A stretch of 46,521 nucleotides of DNA from Cupriavidus neocaledonicus. Its GTDB lineage: Bacteria > Pseudomonadota > Gammaproteobacteria > Burkholderiales > Burkholderiaceae. How positions within the stretch are numbered: position 1 is the stretch's first letter; the number at the start of each line of letters is the position of its first letter. The notes beneath the pieces are model-generated. The model saw only the letters and a list, made by a program, of their open reading frames with translations, had not been told where the DNA came from and did no database searches. Positions 25,607-32,384 of the stretch are shown one piece after another. The position numbers and the translations under genes were made by a program. Where the stretch lies: positions 1 to 46,521 of the forward strand of contig NZ_AQUR01000068.1 of assembly GCF_000372525.1 (NCBI RefSeq), read 5' to 3'.

Positions 25607-26404
25607 TTATTCGGATGTCTCGCCCGCGACGGCGAGGGGCTTGGCACGGCCTTCGACGAAGTCGCGCAGGCGTTCTGCCGCCTCCGGCGGGCGCGGGATG
25701 TTCGAGGTCAGGTATTCGACGAACAGGCCGTCGTCGTGCGACAGGTCGTTGATGCGCGGCAGCACGTTGGTGATGCGCCAGTTGGTGTCGGCGGTATTGC
25801 GCCCGACCAGCCCGGCCAGGTCGCGCGCCTTGGCCAATGCCTGGCCCTGCGGCACCACGTAGCTCACGATGTGGTCGCGCTCGCCCTCCTGGGCATTGAG
25901 CAGGCGGCCAGTCAGCATCATGTCGGCCATCACGGTGTAGCCCACCACGCGCTGGATGCGCACGGTGCCGCCGCCGCCGACAAAGATGCCACGCTGTCCT
26001 TCAGGCAGGCCGAAGAGAGCCGATTCGTCCGCCACGCGGATGTGCGCGGCCGTGGCCAGTTCCAGCCCGCCACCGACTACCGCGCCGTGCAGCGCCGCGA
26101 CAAACGGGATCGGCCCGCGAGCAATGCCGTCGAACACGGTGTGCCAGGAGTGGCGCGTGCGCTTGCGTGGCCGCGGCTGCTCGCCGGACGCGCGTGCCAG
26201 CGCTTCCTTCAGGTCGAGCCCCGCGCAGAAGTTGCTGCCGTGGCCGAACAGCACGCCGACGTCGGCTTCTTCGCCGGCACGCAAGACGGCGTCGTGCAGG
26301 GCCCAGACCACCTCTTCGTTGATGGCATTGCGCTTCTCGGGCCGGTTCAGGCCGATCAGCGCGATGTTGCCGTCGAGTTCATAGGTCACCAGTGCGGTGC
26401 TCAT
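25607..26404 (-). CDS. Enoyl-CoA hydratase/isomerase (crotonase) family protein
   Basis: The 265-residue protein has the crotonase fold. The oxyanion-hole segments are GSNFCAGLDLKEAL and HGAVVGGGLELATAAHIRV, both with Glu or Gly in the expected positions. The second catalytic region reads ESALFGLPEGQRGIFVGGG with Glu retained. It likely hydrates or isomerises an enoyl-CoA before the dehydrogenase encoded next. The C-terminal part is longer in basic and acidic residues than in housekeeping hydratases. AAGGAGC precedes its ATG. It lies 41 bases after the reductase gene. Confidence 0.87.
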   Translation of the reverse strand: MSTALVTYELDGNIALIGLNRPEKRNAINEEVVWALHDAVLRAGEEADVGVLFGHGSNFCAGLDLKEALARASGEQPRPRKRTRHSWHTVFDGIARGPIPFVAALHGAVVGGGLELATAAHIRVADESALFGLPEGQRGIFVGGGGTVRIQRVVGYTVMADMMLTGRLLNAQEGERDHIVSYVVPQGQALAKARDLAGLVGRNTADTNWRITNVLPRINDLSHDDGLFVEYLTSNIPRPPEAAERLRDFVEGRAKPLAVAGETSE

Positions 26405-26445
26405 GTCATGCTCCTTTCAGATTACGTGGTGCCACGGTGCGCTGG

Positions 26446-27414
26446 CTACAGATCGAGCACCAGCTTGTGACTCTTCGAGCCCGAGCAGCACACCATCATC
26501 CGGTTGTTGGCGGCGCGCTCGGCCGCATTCAGTACGAGGTCGCGGTGGTCCGGCTCGCCGTCCAGCACGCGTACCTCGCAGGTCCCGCACACGCCTTCCT
26601 GGCACGAATACATGGGCTCCACGCCCTCGGCGATCAGGCATTCCAGGATGGTCCTGCCAGGCTGGATCTCGATGCTGCGGCCGGTGCGCGCCAGTTCGAC
26701 GGTGAAGCCGCCGGCGGTGGCCGCGTCTTCGCGCGCGGCGAAGTACTCGCGATGCACGCGCCCGGGTGCCAGCGATGCGGTGGCCTGTTCGAAGGCCTCC
26801 AGCATCTGCACCGGACCGCAGCAGTAGATGTGCGCGCCTTCCGGCAGGCTTGCGGCGATCGCCGCGACGTCGAGGCGTTCCGCGCCGGCTTCGCGGTCGA
26901 AGCTCAGGTGGACCTCGCCGCCAGGCTCCATGCCCATGGCTTCCAGCGTCTCGGCGAACGCTGCCTGCTTGCGCGTGCGCGCGGCATAGTGCAGCCGCCA
27001 CGGCCGGCCCAGTTCGCGCAGCCGATGGATCATGCCGAGGATCGGCGTGATGCCGATGCCGCCGGCCACCAGTACCGCCAGCGACGCCGAATCGTCGAGC
27101 GGGAAGTTGTTGCGCGGCGCGCTGATGGTCAGCACGTCGCCGGGGCGCAGGGTTTCGTGCAGGTAGCGCGAGCCGCCGCGGCTCTGCGCATCGCGGTTGA
27201 CGCCGATCACGTAGCGGTGCGTTTCGCGCTGCGGGTTCAGCAGCGAATAGCTGCGGATCAGGCCGTTGGTCAAATGCAGGTCGATATGCGCGCCCGCCGT
27301 GAAGGCGGGCAGGGTACGCAGTGGCGGCTCGGGCCGCAGCTCGAAGGCCAGGATGCCTTCGGCTTCCCAACTGATGGATTTGACCCGGACTTGCAGGGTA
27401 TCGGTAATGCTCAT
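26446..27414 (-). CDS. Phthalate-type oxygenase reductase (FMN, NAD, 2Fe-2S)
   Basis: This 322-residue reductase passes electrons from NAD(P)H to the Rieske oxygenase encoded in the same operon. The flavin-binding motif is RSYSLLN (54-60) and the nicotinamide-binding motif is VAGGIGITPILGM (116-128). A C-terminal plant-type ferredoxin domain carries Cys271, Cys276, Cys279 and Cys309 (YSCQEGVCGTCEVRV ... MVCCSG). This order, with the ferredoxin at the C-terminus, is that of class IA reductases such as VanB and phthalate dioxygenase reductase. The start at 27414 has CGGAGACATCC before it. It is separated from the Rieske gene by the Bug gene. Confidence 0.93.
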   Translation of the reverse strand: MSITDTLQVRVKSISWEAEGILAFELRPEPPLRTLPAFTAGAHIDLHLTNGLIRSYSLLNPQRETHRYVIGVNRDAQSRGGSRYLHETLRPGDVLTISAPRNNFPLDDSASLAVLVAGGIGITPILGMIHRLRELGRPWRLHYAARTRKQAAFAETLEAMGMEPGGEVHLSFDREAGAERLDVAAIAASLPEGAHIYCCGPVQMLEAFEQATASLAPGRVHREYFAAREDAATAGGFTVELARTGRSIEIQPGRTILECLIAEGVEPMYSCQEGVCGTCEVRVLDGEPDHRDLVLNAAERAANNRMMVCCSGSKSHKLVLDL

Positions 27415-27518
27415 GGATGTCTCCGGTCGAAGCAGGGGCGCTTCCGCGCGTGCGGCCCGTGCAGCCTTTGCTGCCGCCACGGCGTACATCGCCGCGAAGA
27501 GTCTTGCCGTCCCGGCTT

Positions 27519-28514
27519 CTAGAGTTCGGCGCGAAAGCCCGAGGCGCGGATGATGGGTCCCCACGTTTCCAGCTCGGCGCGCTGGCGGCGCGCCATCTGC
27601 TCGCCGTCGAGGTAGTCGGGCACCACCGCGAGCCGGGTCATCAGGGTTTGCCGTGCCTGCGGCGCAGCCAGGATGGTCTTCAGCGCCGCCTGCACGCGTG
27701 CGATCTCAGGCTGCGGCGTGCGCGCCGGCGCCCACATGGCCGTCCAGGCATCGCCCAGGCGCACGGGGATGCCCTGCTCGGCCATGGTCGGGATGTCCGG
27801 CGCCAGCGGCGAACGCTTGTCGCTGAAGATGCCGAGCAGGCGCATCTTGCCGGCGCGGTGGTGGCGCAGCAGGTCCTGCAGCAGCGTGACGGCCGATGGG
27901 ATATGGTCGCCGAGCAGGTCGGTGATCATCGGCGGCGTGCCCTTGTAGGGCGTGACGGACAGCGCAATGCCGGCCGCCCTGGCGAACTGCAGGCCCAGGA
28001 AATGGTTCTGGCCGCCCAGCCCCGGCGTGCCGAAGCTGGCCTGCTGCGGATTGGCGCGCGCCCACCGCACGAACGCGCCTGCGTCGGGCGCGCCGGTTGC
28101 CATGCCCGCGGCCATGCCGGTCGGGTAGGACACCAGGCCGGCAACCGGCGTGAAATCGCGCCACAGGTCCCACTTGAGCTGCTTGCCGAACACCAGCGTC
28201 TGGAACGTGGGCGTGGCGTTGGGGGCGATCATGTAGGTCATGCCGTCCGGCTCGGCGGACTTGAGCACGTCGGCGGCCAGCCGGCCGCCGGCGCCGACAT
28301 GGTTTTCCACGATCACGGACTGGCCCAGCAGCGCGGGCAGGGAATCCGAGAAATACCGGGCAATGGCATCGGTGCCGCCGCCGGGCGGCAGGCCGACCAG
28401 GATGCGGATGGCGGGTTTGCCGCGCAGCTGCGCCAAAGAGACGGCGGGCGCGGCGAGGCCGGCGCACGCCGCCAGCAACAGCTGGCGGCGCGAGCGGAAG
28501 CGGGGGCTGTTCAT
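27519..28514 (-). CDS. Bug/TctC-type periplasmic receptor (second of three)
   Basis: A 331-residue Bug receptor. The N-terminus has FRSRRQLLLAACAGLAAP with twin Arg, so Sec or Tat export is possible, with cleavage near SLAQ. The mature part shows IRILVGLPPGGGTDAIARYF, VENHVGAGGRLA, YKGTPPMITDLLG and a C-terminal WGPIIRASGFRAE. In family members the ligand carboxylates bind to loops after the first strand and near the central Asp-x-Leu. Placed between the Rieske oxygenase and its reductase, it presumably delivers the same aromatic acid. CGGAGACACAG precedes the ATG. Confidence 0.93.
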   Translation of the reverse strand: MNSPRFRSRRQLLLAACAGLAAPAVSLAQLRGKPAIRILVGLPPGGGTDAIARYFSDSLPALLGQSVIVENHVGAGGRLAADVLKSAEPDGMTYMIAPNATPTFQTLVFGKQLKWDLWRDFTPVAGLVSYPTGMAAGMATGAPDAGAFVRWARANPQQASFGTPGLGGQNHFLGLQFARAAGIALSVTPYKGTPPMITDLLGDHIPSAVTLLQDLLRHHRAGKMRLLGIFSDKRSPLAPDIPTMAEQGIPVRLGDAWTAMWAPARTPQPEIARVQAALKTILAAPQARQTLMTRLAVVPDYLDGEQMARRQRAELETWGPIIRASGFRAEL

Positions 28515-28553
28515 CTGTGTCTCCGTCTTCTTGTCAGTCTTGTGCCGGCGGCT

Positions 28554-29792
28554 TCAGGCCGCTGTGGCGAGCGATCGCCAGTCTTCTCCGGCGGGCAGCA
28601 CGCCACCGACCGAGACGATCCGGCTGTAGTCGAGCTCCGGGTTGTCGGCGAGCGTCGGTGTCTTGCCGGCCTGGAACTCGCGCACCGACTTCAGCAACGC
28701 CTGGCGCACGCGCAGCACCGCGCCATCCGCCGAGCACAGCTGCTCGGTGGTGCGGTCGGCAATCGGCCCCTGGCCGATGAACATGGCGAAGTCCTCGGTG
28801 CCCAGGTGCTGAGGGAACCCGGTGGCATGGCCGCGGCGCATCAGGTCTCGGTTCTGGCCCCAGTTGTCAGCGGGCGTGCCCGGCGGCAGCGGCGGGAAGT
28901 TCCACACGTCGGGCGTGGCCGACATGATCGTCATGCCGAGCGGGCGGTGCGGGTTGAAATGCACGAACCAGGCGCGATGCGTGACATCGTCCACCGGCGT
29001 CGAGAAGAACACAGTGCTCGGACCTTTTTCATCGGGCGCGCAGATGATGCCGTACCACGGCATGACGAAGTTGTTCACGCGCGCATAGAGCTTGTCGTCA
29101 GCCAGCGGGCGCAGCGCCGCATAGCGGTAGCCGTAGGGGCGGTCCTCGAATTCCAGGCGCGGTGCGAGCGCCTGCGTCATGTGCATGCGCTGGTTGCCCG
29201 AGCCGGCCGTGATCTGTGTGGTCGATTCATGCAGCACGCCGACGTGGGACGAATCCATCGACGCTTCCACGCCCTGCACCCAGTTAGTCGGCACTTCCTG
29301 GCTGGTGACCGAACGCTGCTCTTCGGGCAGCGACGTGAACGGCAGGTCGGGGAACTTCGGTGCCTGTTCGCCCTTGCCCAGCCATACCCACACGATGCCG
29401 CCGCGTTCCTGCACGCCGTAGCGGTTCACGCGCACGTGCTTGCAGAACTGGGCCTGGTCGCCGACATGGTTCGGCGCCTCGATGACTTCGCCGGTCGTGC
29501 CCAGCTTCCAGCCGTGGAAGATGCAGCGCAGGCCGTTGTCCTCGTTGCGCGCCATCAGCAGCGAGGTCTTGCGGTGCGGGCACAGTTCGTCGAGTACGCC
29601 CACGGCACCGTCGGTGCGGCGGAACGCGACGTAGTTGTTCCCCAGCAGGCGCACGCGCACGGGCGCACCATCGGCCATCAGCCGCGCCGACGGCACGGCC
29701 GGAATCCAGTAATGCTGCCGGATCATCTCGCCCATCGGCGCGCCGTTCTCGACGCGTGTGAGCAGGTCATTGTCTTCCTGGGTCAGCGGCAT
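28554..29792 (-). CDS. Rieske non-heme iron oxygenase, phthalate-family alpha subunit
   Basis: A 412-residue ring-hydroxylating or demethylating oxygenase. The Rieske cluster ligands are Cys71 and His73 (CPHRKTSL) and Cys90 and His93 (CIFHGWKL). The mononuclear iron site shows Asp180, His183 and His188 (MDSSHVGVLHES). There is no beta subunit gene nearby, which together with the reductase type places it in the phthalate/vanillate-demethylase/phenoxybenzoate class acting as an alpha oligomer. The ATG at 29792 follows the amidohydrolase stop by one base, with GAGGAG upstream. It probably hydroxylates or demethylates the ring before cleavage; no substrate can be assigned. Confidence 0.93.
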   Translation of the reverse strand: MPLTQEDNDLLTRVENGAPMGEMIRQHYWIPAVPSARLMADGAPVRVRLLGNNYVAFRRTDGAVGVLDELCPHRKTSLLMARNEDNGLRCIFHGWKLGTTGEVIEAPNHVGDQAQFCKHVRVNRYGVQERGGIVWVWLGKGEQAPKFPDLPFTSLPEEQRSVTSQEVPTNWVQGVEASMDSSHVGVLHESTTQITAGSGNQRMHMTQALAPRLEFEDRPYGYRYAALRPLADDKLYARVNNFVMPWYGIICAPDEKGPSTVFFSTPVDDVTHRAWFVHFNPHRPLGMTIMSATPDVWNFPPLPPGTPADNWGQNRDLMRRGHATGFPQHLGTEDFAMFIGQGPIADRTTEQLCSADGAVLRVRQALLKSVREFQAGKTPTLADNPELDYSRIVSVGGVLPAGEDWRSLATAA

Positions 29793-29793
29793 C

Positions 29794-30798
29794 TCAGCAC
29801 TCCTCATCGGTGCGGAAGGCGCGCGTGTACAGGCGCCTGCAGTTGCATTCGAAAATGTTCTTGCGCTGCGCGTCCGTCAGCCACGAGATCGCTTCGATCA
29901 CCGGCTTCATGTCGTCGTAGTCGCGGTCAGTCAGCGGGTCGCGCGCGCTGCCGGTGCCGGGCTTCTCGGTGCCCAACAGCACGTTGTCGGTGCCGGCCAC
30001 CTTCAGCAGCAGGTCAATCGCTTCGGTCGAGTAGTTGCAGGTGTCGAAGTAGAGCTTGCGCAGTTGCTCGTCGAAGGTGACGGTCTCGCCCTTGCGTACC
30101 GACCACGAGCGGAAGCGGCCCATCTGGTAGGGAATCGCGCCACCGCCGTGCGCCACCACGATCTTCAGGTTCGGGAAGTCCTGGAATACCTTCGAGTTCA
30201 GCAGCGAGACGACGGCGATGCTCTCCTCGTTGATGAACTTGAGCGTGTACGACTCGCGCGCGCTGCAGCTGCCGGCGGAATGGATCAGCCCCGGCACGTC
30301 CAGGCGCGTCATGGCTTCGTACAGCGGATACCAGAACTGGTCGCCGAGGCCGGGCGGCGTGGGGCCTTCGCTCTCGGTCGGGTCCGGGTTGATCAGGCAG
30401 CCGACGAAGCCAAGCTCGTTCACGCAGCGCTCCAGCTCGGGCACCGCGCGCTCCGCCGGGGATTCCAGCATGTGCTGCGGCAGGCCGGCCACGCCGCGAA
30501 AGCGGTCCGGGAACATGGCGACGAAGCGCGCAATGATGTCGTTGCAGTGGCGGGACCACAGCTCCGTCACGCGGCCGGGCTTGACCGAATGCATCTGCAG
30601 GTAGGGGCGCGGCGAGATGAACTGCATGTCGGTGCCGACGGCATCCATGCTGCGCACCAGCTCTTCGGCCGCCTTGCGCACGGAAGCGTCCGGAACCTTC
30701 GGCGTGGTGGACGGATTGGCGCGGCCGCCGATGAGTTCCGCCATGTAGCGGAAGCTCTCCGGCGGCATGACGACGTGGGCGTGGGAATCGATGATCAT
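29794..30798 (-). CDS. Amidohydrolase-2 family protein, 4-oxalomesaconate-hydratase-like
   Basis: A 334-residue metal-dependent TIM-barrel protein of the ACMSD/LigJ group. The metal ligands are His6 and His8 (DSHAHVV) and His173 (LIHSAG). His217 lies in VVAHGGGAIPYQMGRF, and the position usually held by Asp is Glu278 (LLGTEKPG). A Glu there and the GGGAIPYxxGRF and YDDMK motifs are features I associate with LigJ-type 4-oxalomesaconate hydratases rather than with decarboxylases. It would then hydrate the ring-cleavage product before aldol cleavage. A decarboxylase role is the main alternative. The start follows the ridA stop by five bases. Confidence 0.75.
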   Translation of the reverse strand: MIIDSHAHVVMPPESFRYMAELIGGRANPSTTPKVPDASVRKAAEELVRSMDAVGTDMQFISPRPYLQMHSVKPGRVTELWSRHCNDIIARFVAMFPDRFRGVAGLPQHMLESPAERAVPELERCVNELGFVGCLINPDPTESEGPTPPGLGDQFWYPLYEAMTRLDVPGLIHSAGSCSARESYTLKFINEESIAVVSLLNSKVFQDFPNLKIVVAHGGGAIPYQMGRFRSWSVRKGETVTFDEQLRKLYFDTCNYSTEAIDLLLKVAGTDNVLLGTEKPGTGSARDPLTDRDYDDMKPVIEAISWLTDAQRKNIFECNCRRLYTRAFRTDEEC

Positions 30799-30803
30799 GG
30801 TGT

Positions 30804-31205
30804 TCAGCCTTGGTTGGCGCCGGCCAGGACGGCCAGGCATTCGAGTTGCAGGAGCATGCCGTGCTGCAGGTCATGCACGACGATGTGCCGCGCGGGGCGG
30901 TCTTCGGGGTTCCTGAAGTACTGCAGCCATTCGGCGTTGATGGCTTCGCGCACGCTGTTGTCCTTCACGTAGATCGTCAGTTTCACCACGTCGGCCACGC
31001 TGCCACCGCCGGCCGCGAGCACGCTCGCGAGATTGCGAAACGCATGCGCCGCCTGCGCGTCGGCCCCGCCCGGCAGCTCGCCGGTGGCCGCATCCTTGCC
31101 CGAGATGGCGGAGGTGCAAATGACATTGCCCACGCGGGCGGCGGTGGGAATGGGGGCGTTGTGCGCAAGGCCGGGCACGTCGATCGAACGGAGAGGTCTG
31201 GTCAT
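30804..31205 (-). CDS. RidA/YjgF-family protein
   Basis: A 133-residue trimeric chorismate-mutase-like-fold protein of the RidA family. Conserved features are the N-terminal PTAARVGNVICTSAISG, the central FRNLASVLAAGGGSVADVVKL and the active-site pair Arg (DRPARHIV) and Glu (LLQLECLAVL). The Arg-Glu pair supports imine or enamine hydrolysis, or 2-aminomuconate-deaminase-like activity. Homologues are frequent in aromatic meta-cleavage clusters. Here it is the first structural gene after the gntR gene. It may hydrolyse a reactive enamine or accelerate tautomerisation of a ring-cleavage product; that role is inferred. Confidence 0.88.
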   Translation of the reverse strand: MTRPLRSIDVPGLAHNAPIPTAARVGNVICTSAISGKDAATGELPGGADAQAAHAFRNLASVLAAGGGSVADVVKLTIYVKDNSVREAINAEWLQYFRNPEDRPARHIVVHDLQHGMLLQLECLAVLAGANQG

Positions 31206-31232
31206 GGGATGCCTGAAGTCGCGAAGTCGGGG

Positions 31233-31934
31233 TCAGGAGTCGGCGGCATGGCCGCCGTCGAAAAAATGGGTCGGCACGGTCGCGAGGAATTCGGCGAAGC
31301 CGGTGGTGCCGGCCGGCACATGGAAGGCCATGGCGTCGGCGGCCTGCTGCTCGTCGCCGGCACGGATTGCTGCGGCGATGCGCAGGTGGTCTTCGAGCGA
31401 CTTCGCTACCTGCTGGGCGGTGGCGAAGTCGCGCATGCGATAGCGCTGCAGGCAGCGCCGCGCCGCGCGGATATGGCTCGCGAGGATCTCGTTGCGGCAG
31501 CCCTGGTAGATGGCTTCGTGGAAAGCCGCGTTAGCGGCGGCGTAGCCGACCGCACCCGGTGTCGCCGCAACGCGCCGGCACAGCGCCAGTCCGGCGTCGA
31601 GCGCGGCATGCAGGGCTTCGTCACCGCGGCGCGCAGCCATCCGCGCCGCCAGCGACTCCAGTTCCCCCACGTATTCGAGCATCGCCCGCACCTTGCCCAC
31701 AGACAGGCGCGCGACCGCCGCACCCTGGCGCGGGGCGATGCTGACCAGTCCGTGCGCGGCCAGTTGCTGCAGGGCTTCCCGCACCGGCGTGCGCGACACG
31801 CCGAAGCGTTGCGCCAGTTCCCGTTCGTCGAGCGGTGCGCCGGGACACAGGACGCCGGCCTCGATTTCCGCCTCCAGCGCGGCACGGATCTCTTCGTTCC
31901 GGCCGTGACGCCCGGCGGGGCGCGGTGGGTTCAT
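31233..31934 (-). CDS. GntR/FCD-family regulator (second paralogue)
   Basis: A 233-residue GntR protein of the FCD branch with the winged helix DERELAQRFGVSRTPVREAL and an FCD domain (ANAAFHEAIYQGCRNEIL, LEDHLRIAAAIRAGDEQQAA, ending PAGTTGFAEFLATVP). It is the close paralogue of the regulator at 22.2 kb. It is the first gene of the minus-strand aromatic operon and divergent from the acyl-CoA synthetase gene, so it is the likely regulator of both. ATG 31934 is chosen, but neither it nor ATG 31955 has a clear ribosome-binding site. A CATACGGTATG dyad overlaps the second of these codons. Confidence 0.87.
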   Translation of the reverse strand: MNPPRPAGRHGRNEEIRAALEAEIEAGVLCPGAPLDERELAQRFGVSRTPVREALQQLAAHGLVSIAPRQGAAVARLSVGKVRAMLEYVGELESLAARMAARRGDEALHAALDAGLALCRRVAATPGAVGYAAANAAFHEAIYQGCRNEILASHIRAARRCLQRYRMRDFATAQQVAKSLEDHLRIAAAIRAGDEQQAADAMAFHVPAGTTGFAEFLATVPTHFFDGGHAADS

Positions 31935-31952
31935 GGTTGGACGGGTCGGTTG

Positions 31953-31963
31953 CATACGGTATG
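31953..31963. promoter_or_regulatory. CATACGGTATG dyad before the second gntR gene
   Basis: An 11-bp perfect dyad (CATAC, G, GTATG) lies 18 bases before the chosen gntR start and overlaps an alternative start codon. GTATAC-type palindromes are common GntR/FCD operators, so autoregulation is plausible. Confidence 0.45.
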
Positions 31964-32282
31964 GCACAAACAAGCATCTCGTTGTTGCGTAGAAATATAC
32001 AACATGAAGATGGTGGTATGCAAAGATGGCCGAAAAAGTTTGCACTTGTGGTGGCCAGGATTCTTCGTCATTCCTCTCCTATGCTGGGAAGAAGGGAGGC
32101 CCGCGCACTAGCCGTTTGCTCGGCAACTTCCCGGAATCCCGCTCCAAGACTGGCCTTCAGGCTTGGAGCGACGTGACGCCAGCAGGCCGCGCGAGAGCTT
32201 GGTGGCGGTGGCGTGGAAGACGTTCATACGGCCCTCAGGAGCCGTCCCCGCGCCGGCAAGCTAAGGGAAATTCCCTAGTAAA
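31964..32282. other. Divergent intergenic region with a stable stem-loop at 32140-32170
   Basis: No gene is supported. CGCTCCAA and TTGGAGCG (arms ending at 32140 and 32170) enclose an inner GCC-TTCA-GGC hairpin, giving a near-continuous stem with one bulge and no T-run. A second dyad, AGGGAAATTCCCT, is at about 32264-32276. The promoters for the minus-strand operon should lie here. Direction and function of the stem-loop are not determined. Confidence 0.45.
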
Positions 32283-32337
32283 TTTCAATAAACATGATTT
32301 TCTGGTGTATTGAAACTGCTGTTCTGGTATGCCAGAA
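32283..32337. promoter_or_regulatory. Stacked inverted repeats before the acyl-CoA synthetase gene
   Basis: TTTCAATA (32283-32290) and TATTGAAA (32308-32315) are perfect inverted repeats 17 bases apart. Directly after them, TTCTGGTATGCCAGAA (32322-32337) is a 16-bp dyad with one asymmetric pair. The TGGTATGCCA core matches the TGGCATGCCA dyad before the first gntR gene. The array ends 47 bases before the start codon and is the best candidate operator of the plus-strand operon. Confidence 0.6.
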
Positions 32338-32384
32338 TCCAATCAACACGAAGCAAACGCCCCCATTTCCTGGAAGAGCACCCC

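Noticed and set aside
27417..30080. Long plus-strand frame opposite the Bug and Rieske genes
   Set aside because: The translation is low-complexity Arg/His/Gln-rich sequence without family features; the minus strand carries genes with intact iron-sulfur motifs.
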